The notes: a model not told the origin generated them from the letters alone. DNA of 64,000 nucleotides from Lamellibrachia columna (GCA_963662155.1 OY759265.1:14295761-14359760); one strand, 5' to 3'. Numbered from the stretch's first letter, positions 25,512-38,642 are shown. A program made the numbers and translations.

Positions 25512-26109
25512 GCTTTTATATTTGTACTTGTTCTTTTTTCGTTTTATTAAATTTGCATCACCTTATATTCCCGTCTTGTATTGCGTTCTTGCTCCAACTG
25601 CGTGTTGGCACATTATATTATATTATATTATATTTTATGTCCATTTTCGTCCTGCTACATTTTATTTAACGAACGGTCCGATTTCCCTCGTCCAGCGGTT
25701 ATATTGTAGCCATGCATGTCGACTAATTATTCACTTTTACACATTCGTCTTATCTTTATCGGTTTTAATTTTATCACGTATTATGTCCACTACATATAAC
25801 AGGCTATAACATGCCGCGGTCCCACATCAATGTCGTCACTGCAACTTAGTTGCTGTTTATCACTTATTAGCTCAGCTAACTTGCTACATTGTACAGATTA
25901 GCGTCCTTTGATCTCGCGCTATGGCTCACAGCTGGATAAACGCTTCGGCTTACAGTTAACTCCAGTCGTTCGGACGTCCAGTTGTCATTAGCTAACCACT
26001 CGGACTGGTCACTCCATCGAGGTCACGGTCACGTGTTGTCGTGGGTGGTTGTGGGTGGGTGATATTACGTGTATTTTCTTTGTTCCTATGTCCATCATAG
26101 ATGACCACC
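25403..26109. other. Right subterminal non-coding region
   Basis: It begins with a tandem duplication of about 60 bp (GTTCCAACATG...TTGACTTTATTATAAC), followed by a CTA/ACT microsatellite at about 25468-25511. From about 25650 to 26010 it matches, in inverted orientation, about 36740-37110 of the second element. The similarity is high although neither copy has a shared long ORF. ATTAAA at about 25545 may end the plus-strand transcript. The conserved stretch may be a replication, packaging or non-coding RNA element. Confidence 0.5.
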
Positions 26110-26303
26110 GGTCACTGTTCGTTCCTCCTCCGGTCGCTAGGGGCGCGGCACGCTGAGCCGCCGCCGCCAGGGGGCGCTCCAAGGTCTAGTGCTGCTTTCT
26201 GATTGGCTGCGCGCACTCATTAGCGGTGGGCGATATTAGGGTGGTTTTCCTTTGATCTTTTGATGCTCTTGATAAGGGGTCCCAAAAACCTCTGATAACT
26301 ACT
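26110..26303 (-). repeat. Right terminal inverted repeat (194 bp)
   Basis: It ends ...CCTCTGATAACTACT at 26303. Its reverse complement equals the left TIR except for two fewer GGC triplets and absence of the doubled 15-mer. Near identity of the two ends indicates recent replication or insertion. Confidence 0.95.
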
Positions 26304-26309
26304 GATGAC
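26304..26309 (+). other. Target-site duplication, right (GATGAC)
   Basis: This is the second copy of the six-base target, followed by ACAGCTTCTAAC exactly as in the empty site at 4268-4285. Confidence 0.95.
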
Positions 26310-28454
26310 ACAGCTTCTAACTACTTGACGAGACAGTCCCTGGCTGCTTGATGACACAGCCCCTGACTGCTTCATGACAGTCTCTTCAGACATGTCTGTT
26401 GGATTAGGCAGAACTGTCTCAACATGTCCTGATCTGACGCCTGAGCTGCTCGGTAACACTCATGTGACTGTCCACGTCACTGTCCCATCGTGGACATGGA
26501 CTGTCTCACTGAAGAATCTTATCCTTCTAGATTCTCATTGCTGCCTCCAAGTAGTTGTTGATGTTATTTCCCGACACAGGCATTGTGCCGTGATAGTATG
26601 CCTCTGTAATCATACACGGCAGTGACGTGTTCTGAGAAATGTGGATATTGTTTCACCTTTGCATCTGCACACAGGCCCACATAACGACCTCAAACCTCCT
26701 GTGTCCTGTTGCATATCTCCTCTTTCAAGCACTCCACTTTAAAATGGGCCTCGGAAACAATCTTGCGATTGAAGTTGAATTTGTCTTTGGTCGTATCCTC
26801 TGCGCAAGCACCATACACCTTGTCAGTCTGCGGGGTAATACTACTTGTCTTGGGCGCAGCTGTTTGCGCAGAGAAATAATGCAGTGCACTCTGGTTCCTC
26901 TTCCTGTGGTTCATTGAATTGTAACATTTATTTTAATAAATTTATTCTAATAAATGTATTCAAACACTGCATCACATATCATACAGACATACACACAGTG
27001 ACCTGTCATTGAATTGGGGATACAGCTTTAAGGTTGACTTTGTGTGTAACAGAAGTATTGCTGGAAAACATCCTAGGACTCGAAGAGGTCTATGGAACCG
27101 CGAACGAGCGCAAAGAAGATGTAGCTGCCATTTGTGTCAGAACAGACTGAAACAATATAGCAAATCGTGGCTGTAGAAATATCGTCCGCCCGTTTGTTGT
27201 CGCCAGTTCGAAGAGGCCTGTCAATTAAAGCAGTTAGTGCGATGTCTGTCAAGTAAGACATTATGTGTGTGCGTGTCAGCCACGGACAACAATGTCGTCA
27301 CGACGAAAAGCCTCATTCATGGTGGCAGTGAGGTTCGACTCTTTCAGGTTACCACCGCTGCATACGTAAACAAACATGCACGTTTCTGACATGATGCAAA
27401 AATGCATAGACACGACCAGTCGTGCAGATCGGTAGGTGGAGCTGACGATCAGTGGAATTCGTCAACGGCCATTTGACCGAGCTAACTGGTTGTTGAGAAA
27501 GTAGTCGCATAGCTTACACAATTCAGAGGGCGTCGCCAGCGTGCTGTCGGATTCAGCAACAATGTCAGAACTAACCTTCACATCAATGAAGATGTCGCTG
27601 GGCCTTCTAACTTCTTGTACATTCCACTTATTCATAGCCGGTGTATATGCTTTCAAGTTATCGCGTCAAGCTAAACCCTTGCCCATGTTACACAAACATG
27701 AGGAAATTGTGGTAGCAACAAGTCACTAAAACGCTGGAGTGGCTGAACTGTCAAAGCCTTTGTGGTTCTTGGTTTCCAGTTTATTTAACTCCTCCGCTGT
27801 GGTAACCGTTTCGGCCACTTCGAACACTGAAGTCGCCCTCCCTCAATGCAGCGCATGGTACAAGCCTTCAGAGGCGTTATGTCACCACCATGTTGTAGTA
27901 AGCCCCAATCACCAGGTTAAAGGAGTTAAAGGCACCACTCTAATCTGACATCACCACTTGGCTGTGATGGTAGTGCAGGCCTTCGAAAGCGTTCCGTCCA
28001 CACCACTTTGTAATAATCCCCAATCGCCAGCTTAATTGAACTAAAGGCGCCACACTACTCTGACATGACGACATGATTCCTGTCGGCTAACTGGTGCACA
28101 AGTTACATTGGTTCCATCTGAAATTGAGTACTGGTGAATGTCTTATTACTAAGTTGCTTAATTTATTTATTAACACACATGATGTGGTTATATTTATTGA
28201 ACATTAATATATACGAAACATGTACAATATCGTATGTTTCAAGATGACCCATAACATTCAAATGTGTGAAATACAACTCGTATATATCGAGTTATTAAAA
28301 TTTCATGCAACATACATCTCATTTTTATCCCATAGTTTGGAAAATAAAAACAAGTGAAGGTCCGACAAAAATCCCATTAGTAGAAAAATAAAATGTCTGT
28401 CATTTAAAACCAAAAAACCCGTTATGATAAAAAACACTGCAACAACTGGACAAC
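26310..28454. repeat. Right part of the interrupted host macro-repeat
   Basis: Positions 26304-28024 match 4268-5988 at a constant offset of 22,036 bp, completing the unit cut at 8435. From about 28025 a third macro-unit starts and runs into the 0.9-kb array. The same short ORFs as on the left recur with only a few residue changes. No recognisable gene. Confidence 0.85.
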
Positions 28455-31400
28455 AGGTACCTGCAAAGGGTCTGACCCCACCATAATTAGCGTTTTGTGA
28501 AACGTGGGTCAATGACTTACACCAGTCACTGCAAAGCTGGCAAAGAGCCAATTGTGGAACCAAGAGAAGAGTCTGTCACAAGGGCACTCAGGTTGATGTT
28601 ATGAAAACTGGAATGTAACAACAACACTGCGACTCGCAGTGTTGATGCGCAAAAACCCGGATTGCCTGCATAAATAATGGCTACTCTTACTACATTGTAA
28701 CTCAGAAATCTCACATTACCATCAGCCTTTCGCCAGTGTCACTGATATTACAATTAATACTACTTTCTCACTATCGAAACTATAGTGCAAAACCTTTAGT
28801 GTTAATACAATATTATATAAAATACTTACTCGTCATATTTTAAGTTTGTGAATTACTGGTCATGTGGCTTGCACAGCGGTCGCCCGTATACCCAAGGCGA
28901 CTTGAAATGCTGTCGGGTGAAAAATTTATTGAGGAAGATTTAAAAAGTAACATTTGAATGAAAGTACTCGGGCTAGGGAACATTCCTGTAGGCTAGTAGA
29001 TTTCATAATTTACCAGCCCGGCGGGCTAGTAGAATTTGTTTTATTTAGCAGCACTCCGAAATGTATTCATTCATCTCCATTTAAACCCTTGCTCTTTGAC
29101 ACTAACTACGTCAAGAGTTTGTGACGTACTGACTGTGTTCCTGTAAGTCTGTGGCCAACAAAGATATAGATTGCCCCACCCAGCACCATAACATGCTCAT
29201 AGAGTTCCTGTAGCAAAAAACTTTTGAGGACAGTTTTCCCAGTGTACAGCAAGAATGACCTCCATTCATGGCGTTCGCAAAGTTTCCATGATGATTTTTT
29301 TCTTATACGGGTCATCTGCCCTGTGCCTCACTATGAAGCACTCAGGTACCTGCAATGGGTCTGACCCAACCTTAATTAGCGTTTTGTGAAACGTGGGTCA
29401 ATGACTTCCATCAGTCACTGCAAATGTGTCAAAGAGCCAATTGTGGAACCAAGAGTAGAATCTGTCACAGGGGCACTCAGGTTGATGTTATGAAAACTGG
29501 AATGTAATAACAACATTGCGACTCGCAGTGTTGATGCGCAAAAACCCGGATTGCCTGCATAAATAATGGCTACTCTTACTACATTGTAACTCAGAAATCT
29601 CACATTACCATCAGCCTTTCGCCAGTGTCACTGATATTACAATTAATACTACTTTCTCACTATCGAAACTATAGTGCAAAACCTTTAGTGTTAATACAAT
29701 ATTATATAAAATACTTACTCGTCATTATTTAAGTTTGTGAATTACTGGTCATGTGGCTTGCACAGCGGTCGCCCGTTCACCCAAGGCGACTTGAAATGCT
29801 GTCGGGTGAAAAATTTATTGAGGAAGATTTAAAAAGTAACATTTGAATGAAAGTACTCGGGCTAGTGAACATTCCTGCGGGCTAGTAGATTTCATAATTC
29901 ACCAGCCCGGCGGGCTAGTAGAATTTGTTTTATTTAGCAGCACTGCGAAATTTATTCATTCATCTCCATTTAACCCCTTGCTCTTTGACACTAACTACGT
30001 CAAGAGTTTGTGACGTACTGACTGTGTTCCTGTAAGTCTGTGGCCAACAAAGATATAGATTGCCCCACCCAGCACCATAACATGCTCATAGAGTTCCTGT
30101 AGCAAAAAACTTTTGAGGACAGTTTTCCCAGTGTACAGCAAGAATGACCTCCATTCATGGCGTTCGCAAAGTTTCCATGATGATTTTTTTCTTATACGGG
30201 TCATCTGCCCTGTGCCTCACTATGAAGCACTCAGGTACCTGCAATGGGTCTGACCCAACCTTAATTAGCGTTTTGTGAAACGTGGGTCAATGACTTCCAT
30301 CAGTCACTGCAAATGTGTCAAAGAGCCAATTGTGGAACCAAGAGTAGAATCTGTCACAGGGGCACTCAGGTTGATGTTATGAAAACTGGAATGTAACAAC
30401 AACATTGCGACTCGCAGTGTTGATGCGCAAAAACCCGGATTGCCTGCATAAACAATGGCTACTCTTACTACATTGTAACTCAGAAATCTCACATTACCAT
30501 CAGCCTTTCGCCAGTGTCACTGATATTACAATTAATACTACTTTCTCACTATCGAAACTATAGTGCAAAACCTTTAGTGTTAATACAATATCATATAAAA
30601 TACTTACTCGTCATATTTTAAGTTTGAATTACTGGTCATGTGGCTTGCACAGCGGTCGCCCGTTCACCCAAGGCGACTTGAAATGCTGTCTGGTGAAAAA
30701 TTTATTGAGGAAGATTTAAAAAGTAACATTTGAATGAAAGTACTCGGGCTAGTGAACATTCTTGCGGGCTAGTAGATTTCATAATTCCCCAGCCCGGCGG
30801 GCTAGTAGAATTTGTTTTATTTAGCAGCACTGCGAAATTTATTTATTCATCTCCATTTAACCCCTTGCTCTTTGACACTAACTACGTCAAGAGTTTGTGA
30901 CGTACTGACTGTGTTCCTGTAAGTCTGTGGCCAACAAACATATAGATTGCCCCACCCAGCACCATAACATGCTCATAGAGTTCCTGTAGCAAAATACTTT
31001 TGAGGACAGTTTTCCCAGTGTACAGCAAGAATGACCTCCATTCGTGGCGTTCGCAAAGTTTCCATGATGATTTTTTTCTTATACGGGTCATCTGCCCTGT
31101 GCCTCACTATGAAGCACTCAGGTACCTGCAATGGGTCTGACCCAACCTTAATTAGCGTTTTGTGAAACGTGGGTCAATGACTTACACCAGTCACTGCAAA
31201 GCTGGCAAAGAGCCAATTGTGGAACCAAGAGAAGAGTCTGTCACAAGGGCACTCAGGTTGATGTTATGAAAACTGGAATGTAACAACAACACTGCGACTC
31301 GCAGTGTTGATGCGCAAAAACCCGGATTGCCTGCATAAATAATGGCTACTCTTACTACATTGTAACTCAGAAATCTCACTTTAACATCAGCCTTTCGCCA

Positions 31401-34400
31401 GTGTCACGGATATTACAATTAATACTACTTTCTCACTATCGAAACTATAGTGCAAAACCTTTAGTGTTAATACAATATTAAATAAAATACTTACTCGTCA
31501 TATTTTAAGTTTGTGAATTACTGGTCATGTGGCTTGCACAGCGGTCGCCCGTTCACCCAAGGCGACTTGAAATGCTGTCGGGTGAAACATGTATTGAGGA
31601 AGATTTAAAAAGTAACATTTGAATGAAAGTACTCGGGCTAGTGAACATTCCTGCGGGCTAGTAGATTTCATAATTCACCAGCCCGGCGGGCTAATAGAAT
31701 TTGTTTTATTTAGCAGCACTGCGAAATGTATTCATTCATCTCCATTTAACCCCTTGCTCTTTGACACTAACTACGTCAAGAGTTTGTGACGTACTGACTG
31801 TGTTCCTGTAAGTCTGTGGCCAACAAAGATATAGATTGCCCCACCCAGCACCATAACATGCTCATAGAGTTCCTGTAGCAAAATACTTTTGAGGACAGTT
31901 TTCCCAGTGTACAGCAAGAATGACCTCCATTCATGGCGTTCGCAAAGTTTCCATGATGATTTTTTTTTCTTATACGGGTCATCTGCCCTGTGCCTCATTA
32001 TGAAGCACTCAGCACTCAGGTACCTGCAATGGGTCTGACCCCACCATAATTAGCGTTTTGTGAAACGTGGGTCAATGACCTACACCAGTCACTGCAAAGC
32101 TGGCAAAGAGCCAATTGTGGAACCAAGAGAAGAGTCTGTTACAAGGGCACTCAGGTTGATGTTATGAAAACTGGAATGTAACAACAACACTGCGACTCGC
32201 AGTGTTGATGCGCAATAACCCGGATTGCCTGCATAAATAATGGCTACTCTTACCACATTGTAACTCAGAAATCTCACATTAACATCAGCCTTTCGCCAGT
32301 GTCACGGATATTACAATTAATACTACTTTCTCACTATCGAAACTATAGTGCAAAACCTTTAGTGTTAATACAATATTATATAAAATACTTACTCGTCATA
32401 TTTTAAGTTTGTGAATTACTTGTCATATGGCTTGCACAGCGGTCGCCCGTTCACCCAAGGCGACTTGAAATGCTGTCGGGTGAAACATTTATTGAGGAAG
32501 ATTTAAAAAGTAACATTTGAATGAAAGTACTCGGGCTAGTGAACATTCCTGCGGGCTAGTAGATTTCATAATTCACCAGCCCGGCGGGCTAGTAGAATTT
32601 GTTTTATTTAGCAGCACTGCGAAATGTATTCATTCATCTCCATTTAAACACTTGCTCTTTGACACTAACTACGTCAAGAGTTTGTGACGTACTGACTGTG
32701 TTCCTGTAAGTCTGTGGCCAACAAAGATATAGATTGCCCCACCCAGCACCATAACATGCTCATAGAGTTCCTGTAGCAAAATACTTTTGAGGACAGTTTT
32801 CCCAGTGTACAGCAAGAATGACCTCCATTCATGGCGTTCGCAAAGTTTCCATGATGATTTTTTTTCTTATACGGGTCATCTGCCCTGTGCCTCACTATGA
32901 AGCACTCAGGTACCTGCAATGGGTCTGACCCAACCTTAATTAGCGTTTTGTGAAACGTGGGTCAATGACTTCCATCAGTCACTGCAAATGTGTCAAAGAG
33001 CCAATTGTGGAACCAAGAGTAGAATCTGTCACAGGGGCACTCAGGTTGATGTTATGAAAACTGGAATGTAACAACAACATTGCGACTCGCAGTGTTGATG
33101 CGCAAAAACCCGGATTGCCTGCATAAATAATGGCTACTCTTACTACATTGTAACTCAGAAATCTCACATTACCATCAGCCTTTCGCCAGTGTCACTGATA
33201 TTACAATTAATACTACTTTCTCACTATCGAAACTATAGTGCAAAACCTTTAGTGTTAATACAATATCATATAAAATACTTACTCGTCATATTTTAAGTTT
33301 GTGAATTACTGGTCATGTGGCTTGCACAGCGGTCGCCCGTTCACCCAAGGCGACTTGAAATGCTGTCGGGTGAAACATTTATTGAGGAAGATTTAAAAAG
33401 TAACATTTGAATGAAAGTACTCGGGCTAGTGAACATTCCTGCGGGCTAGTAGATTTCATAATTCACCAGCCCGGCGGGCTAATAGAATTTGTTTTATTTA
33501 GCAGCACTGCGAAATGTATTCATTCATCTCCATTTAACCCCTTGCTCTTTGACACTAACTACGTCAAGAGTTTGTGACGTACTGACTGTGTTCCTGTAAG
33601 TCTGTGGCCAACAAAGATATAGATTGCCCCACCCAGCACCATAACATGCTCATAGAGTTCCTGTAGCAAAATACTTTTGATGACAGTTTTCCCAGTGTAC
33701 AGCAAGAATGACCTCCATTCATGGCGTTCGCAAAGTTTCCATGATGAATTTTTTTTCTTATACGGGTCATCTGCCCTGTGCCTCATTATGAAGCACTCAG
33801 CACTCAGGTACCTGCAATGGGTCTGACCCCACCATAATTAGCGTTTTGTGAAACGTGGGTCAATGACTTACACCAGTCACTGCAAAGCTGGCAAAGAGCC
33901 AATTGTGGAACCAAGAGAAGAGTCTGTCACAAGGGCACTCAGGTTGATGTTATGAAAACTGGAATGTAACAACAACACTGCGACTCGCAGTGTTGATGCG
34001 CAAAAACCGGGATTGCCTGCATAAATAATGGCTACTCTTACTACATTGTAACTCAGAAATCTCACATTACCATCAGCCTTTCGCCAGTGTCACTGATATT
34101 ACAATTAATACTACTTTCTCACTATCGAAGCTATAGTGCAAAACCTTTAGTGTTAATACAATATTATATAAAATACTTACTCGTCATATTTTAAGTTTGT
34201 GAATTACTGGTCATGTGGCTTGCACAGTGGTCGCCCGTTCACCCAAGGCGACTTGAAATGCTGTCGGGTGAAACATTTATTGAGGAAGATTTAAAAAGTA
34301 ACATTTGAATGAAAGTACTCGGGCTAGTGAACATTCCTGCGGGCTAGTAGATTTCATAATTCACCAGCCCGGCGGGCTAGTAGAATTTGTTTTATTTAGC

Positions 34401-36502
34401 AGCACTGCGAAATGTATTCATTCATCTCCATTTAAACCCTTGCTCTTTGACACTAACTACGTCAAGAGTTTGTGACGTACTGACTGTGTTCCTGTAAGTC
34501 TGTGGCCAACAAAGATATAGATTGCCCCACCCAGCACCATAACATGCTCATAGAGTTCCTGTAGCAAAATACTTTTGAGGACAGTTTTCCCAGTGTACAG
34601 CAAGAATGACCTCCATTCATGGCGTTCGCAAAGTTTCCATGATGATTTTTTTATTATACGGGTCATCTGCCCTGTGCCTCACTATGAAGCACTCAGGTAC
34701 CTGCAATGGGTCTGACCCAACCTTAATTAGCGTTTTGTGAAACGTGGGTCAATGACTTCCATCAGTCACTGCAAATGTGTCAAAGAGCCAATTGTGGAAC
34801 CAAGAGTAGAATCTGTCACAGGGGCACTCAGGTTGATGTTATGAAAACTGGAATGTAACAACAACATTGCGACTCGCAGTGTTTATGCGCAAAAACCCGG
34901 ATTGCCTGCATAAATAATGGCTACTCTTACTACATTGTAACTCAGAAATCTCACATTACCATCAGCCTTTCGCCAGTGTCACTGATATTACAATTAATAC
35001 TACTTTCTCACTATCGAAACTATAGTGCAAAACCTTTAGTGTTAATACAATATTATATAAAATACTTACTCGTCATATTTTAAGTTTGTGAATTACTGGT
35101 CATGTGGCTTGCACAGCGGTCGCCCGTTCACCCAAGGCGACTTGAAATGCTGTCGGGTGAAAAATTTATTGAGGAAGATTTAAAAAGTAACATTTGAATG
35201 AAAGTACTCGGGCTAGTGAACATTCCTGCGGGCTAGTAGATTTCATAATTCACCAGCCCGGCGGGCTAGTAGAATTTGTTTTATTTAGCAGCACTGCGAA
35301 ATTTATTCATTCATCTCCATTTAACCCCTTGCTCTTTGACACTAACTACGTCAAGAGTTTGTGACGTACTGACTGTGTTCCTGTAAGTCTGGCCAACAAA
35401 GATATAGATTGCCCCACCCAGCACCATAACATGCTCATAGAGTTCCTGTAGCAAAATACTTTTGAGGACAGTTTTCCCAGTGTACAGCAAGAATGACCTC
35501 CATTCATGGCGTTCGCAAAGTTTCCATGATGATTTTTTTTCTTATACGGGTCATCTGCCCTGTGCCTCATTATGAAGCACTCAGCACTCAGGTACCTGCA
35601 ATGGGTCTGACCCCACCATAATTAGCGTTTTGTGAAACGTGGGTCAATGACTTAACCAGTCACTGCAAAGCTGGCAAAGAGCCAATTGTGGAACCAAGAG
35701 AAGAGTCTGTCACAAGGGCACTCAGGTTGATGTTATGAAAACTGGAATGTAACAACAACACTGCGACTCGCAGTGTTGATGCGCAAAAACCCGGATTGCC
35801 TGCATAAATAATGGCTACTCTTACTACATTGTAATTCAGAAATCTCACATTAACATCAGCCTTTCGCCAGTGTCACGGGTATTACAACTAATACTACTTT
35901 CTCACTATCGAAACTATAGTGCAAAACCCTTATTGTTAATACAATATTAAATAAAATACTTACTCGTCATATTTTAAGTTTGTGAATTACTGGTCATGTG
36001 GCTTGCACAGCGGTCGCCCGTTCACCCAAGGCGACTTGAAATGCTGTCGGGTGAAACATTTATTGAGGAAGATTTAAAAAGTAACATTTGAATGAAAGTA
36101 CTCGGGCTAGTGAACATTCCTGCGGGCTAGTAGATTTCATAATTCACCAGCCCGGCGAGCTAGTAGAATTTGTTTTATTTAGCAGCACTGCGAAATGTAT
36201 TCATTCATCTCCATTTAAACCCTTGCTCTTTGACACTAACTACGTCAAGAGTTTGTGACGTACTGACTGTGTTCCTGTAAGTCTGTGGCCAACAAAGATA
36301 TAGATTGCCCCACCCAGCACCATAACATGCTCATAGAGCTCCTGTAGCAAAAAACTTTTGAGGACAGTTTTCCCAGTGTACAGCAAGAATGACCTCCATT
36401 CATGGCGTTCGCAAAGTTTCCATGATGATTTTTTTCTTATACGGATCATCTGCCCTGTGCCTCACTATGAAGCACTCGGGTACCTGCAATGGGTCTGACC
36501 CA
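28455..36502. repeat. Tandem array of about nine 0.89-kb host units
   Basis: The landmark TGATGTTATGAAAACTGG recurs at intervals of about 889, 889, 888, 898, 890, 898, 889 and 894 bases. Two unit types can be told apart. B units carry CTTACACCAGTCACTGCAAA and GAAGAGTCTGTCACA; A units carry CTTCCATCAGTCACTGC and GTAGAATCTGTCACA. Order is B A A B B A B A B, giving a dimer of about 1.78 kb in the right half. The fourth unit has an A-type left part and a B-type right part. Two minus-strand frames of 62-75 codons recur in most units, but I recognise no protein. Each unit also carries a short CTAGCCCGCCGGGCT-like palindrome. Right boundary is the second Polinton end. Confidence 0.9.
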
Positions 36503-36720
36503 AGTAGTAAGTGGAGGTTTCTGAGTACGTAATGCGCCCGCAGTCACGTGACAAACATCAAAGGAAAAACACCCTAATATCGCCCACCGCTTCTGAGTGC
36601 GCGCAGCCAATCAGAGCGCATCAGAGCGCCCCCTGCCGGTTGTAGCCGAGCGTGCGTAACCTAAGCGCCCCCTAGCGACTGGAGGAGGAACGAAAGATAA
36701 CCAGGAATCATCGATAGTGG
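36503..36720 (+). repeat. TIR of the truncated element
   Basis: It shares with the complete element the AGTAGT start, the segment AACACCCTAATATCGCCCAC, GAGTGCGCGCAGCCAATCAG and the final CTAGCGAC.GGAGGAGGAACG. The outermost 70 bases have diverged, and the CGG/GCGCATGCGC block is missing. The preceding six bases (GACCCA) would be the target duplication, but the partner end is lost. Confidence 0.75.
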
Positions 36721-37321
36721 ACATAGGAACAAAGAAATACCAACTGGACACCCGAACGACTGGAGTTAACTGTAAGCCGAAGCGTTTATCCAGCTGTGAG
36801 CCGTAGCGCGAGATCAAAGGACGCCAATCTGTACAATGTAGCAAGGGAGCCGAGCTAATCAGTGAAAAACAGCAACTATGTTGCAGTGACGACATTGATG
36901 TGGGACCGAGGCATGTTATAGCTGGTTATATGGAGTGAACATAAGACGTAATAAAAGTAAAACCGGTAAAGATAAGGCGAAGATGTAATAGTTATTAATT
37001 AGCCGACATGCATGGCTATAATATAACCGCTGGACGACGGAAATCGGACCGTTCGTTAAATAAAATGTAGCAGTCAGCAGGACGAAAACGGACTATGTGT
37101 AAAATATAATATGCCAACACGCAGTTGGAACAAGAACGCAATACAAGACGGGAATATAAGGTGATGCACGAAAAAGCACAAGTACAAATAGAAAAGTAAA
37201 CGGTAGTAGTTATAAGGAAAAAGAAGTTATAAAATGTTCGTGGGTAGAAGTGTTCATTCAGGAAGAGTATTGAATGCCGTCAATAACGAACGCCGAACGC
37301 AACGGGCAGTCATTTTGCGTG
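36721..37321. other. Conserved subterminal region of the truncated element
   Basis: Non-coding, and similar in reverse complement to about 25650-26090 of the complete element, including a stretch at about 36776-36812 (GCCGAAGCGTTTATCCAGCT). From about 37254 it contains the frame-shifted C-terminal codons of the unknown gene. I see no independent gene. Confidence 0.5.
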
Positions 37322-38360
37322 CTAGGCAATGCGGAGGGACACCGATCGACGGCGACGGAACAGTGACGGGTGATGGATGGGTCCTCTGTGAAGGTGACGG
37401 AAAACAGGTGTGGGTGATGGGACATGCACGAGTAACAACTCTTGCATGACGGGCTCCCAATTCGTCATATGAGAGCGGAAAGCGACACGGGAGTCGCAGT
37501 CGTTGTCGGCGTCGTCGGCGGCGTCGTCGGCGGCGTCGTCGGCGGCGTCGTCGTCGGACCACGACTCAGGTGCGGTGGTCGAGGGGGCGCGATAGCCAGT
37601 GGCGTAATGACAGATGTCGGACATGACGTGCCGCCAACGGCTGACATGCTCTGTGAACACTGTCATCAGATCGGTGTCGTACAGTTGCTCCCGAAAGAGT
37701 ACTGTCGCTTGACGGCTCCACAACTCTTGCATGACGGGCTCCCAGGCGGCGTCGTCGTCGGACCACGACTCAGGTGCGGTGGTCGAGGGGGCGCGATTGC
37801 CACTGGCGTAATGACAGATGTCGGACATGACGTGCCGCCAACGACTGACATGCTCTGTGAACGCTGTCATCAGATCGGCGTCGTACAGTTGCTCCCGAAA
37901 GAGTACTGTCGCTTGACAGCCCCGTCGGTGTACGGCGACTTCTAGCAGCTCCACCATTACACGTGCCCAGTTAAAGCGAGGTATGCTGTAAGTAAAGGAC
38001 ACAACCAGAGTGAGAACATGCATAGGCATCTATATAACAGACGTAACCAAGCAACGAGAGATAGGTAATACGAAACCGATCGACTGGCAGACGTTATCGC
38101 TAGGCAAGCCGCTACAAATGGAACTTGGAACGTGGACTCGACGAACACTCAGCGAGACATGTATACACAGGAACGATAGAACAGTATGTAAAGTGAAAAC
38201 AGGTATGAGCTATGTAGAGCTATGAAAGTATAATATTAATAAATAAATAAATAAATAAAAGAAATACTCACACACGAAGCATTAGAGGGAGCAACGAATA
38301 TCCCATAAGACCCATAAGAACCAAAAACTCCGCAAAGTCACGTACTGGAACGACAGGCAT
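37322..38360 (-). CDS. Homologue of the spliced unknown gene, with internal duplication and frameshifted end
   Basis: Exon 1 is 38272-38360 (starts MPVVPVRDFAEFLVLMGLMG), the intron is 37986-38271, and exon 2 is 37322-37985. Intron position and phase 2 match the copy at 24585-25402, confirming that model. Exon 2 contains an in-frame tandem duplication of about 67 codons (CQATVLFREQLYD through APESWSDDDAA, twice). A DDAADDAADDAADDA run encoded by a GCC/GAC repeat follows. A one-base deletion after SVSLRIA brings a premature TAG. The homologous tail continues in another frame down to about 37254. The gene body is otherwise open. Confidence 0.65.
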
Positions 38361-38642
38361 TATGAATAGAAGTGGTGAACGTCGTCGAAGGCAATGGCGG
38401 TTGTGATGACGACACGACGAACGCAGCAGCTATATATACCATGCTAGAAATAAGCCAGACAGCTGACGTAACCCGAGGAACAATACCACACTAATCAGAA
38501 AACATAAGCGGCCGGCAACTGTCAGCTTACCGACGCCGGGCATCCATCACGCAAGGAAAAAGCGGGGGGTTATGTACTCGACAGTGCTAGAACGGCGTGT
38601 AGTTAAGACAGTAACTGTACATTTTAACGTCATAAAGTCACC
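38361..38642. promoter_or_regulatory. Divergent promoter of the truncated element
   Basis: This is homologous to 24299-24584 in reverse orientation. It keeps TGACGTAA (38464-38471), TGACGTTA (38625-38632, minus strand) and a TATA box (TATATATA, about 38431-38438) for the minus-strand gene. Conservation across elements whose coding parts have clearly diverged supports regulatory function. Confidence 0.6.

Larger units (their letters stand above)
8436..26303 (-). mobile_element. Complete Polinton/Maverick (adintovirus-like) element
   Basis: This 17,868-bp element has TIRs at both ends, a 6-bp target duplication and the full Polinton gene set: protein-primed DNA polymerase B, retrovirus-type integrase, adenain-like protease, A32-like ATPase, and major and minor capsid proteins. 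Most genes read on the minus strand, and one spliced gene at the right end reads on the plus strand. All large ORFs are open and key polymerase, integrase and ATPase motifs are present. The TIRs match except for two repeat-number differences. Together this suggests recent insertion and possible competence to move or make particles, which the sequence alone cannot show. GC content and codon use differ visibly from the AT-rich host flanks. Confidence 0.97.

Noticed and set aside
25860..26010. VA-type RNA polymerase III gene in the right subterminal region
   Set aside because: GTTCGGACG resembles part of a B box, but no acceptable A box or T-run terminator is correctly placed.
28455..36502. Regular repeats as a CRISPR array or rDNA-type array
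   Set aside because: Units are about 890 bp and nearly identical throughout, without spacers. They contain no rRNA-like sequence. This is a eukaryotic tandem repeat.
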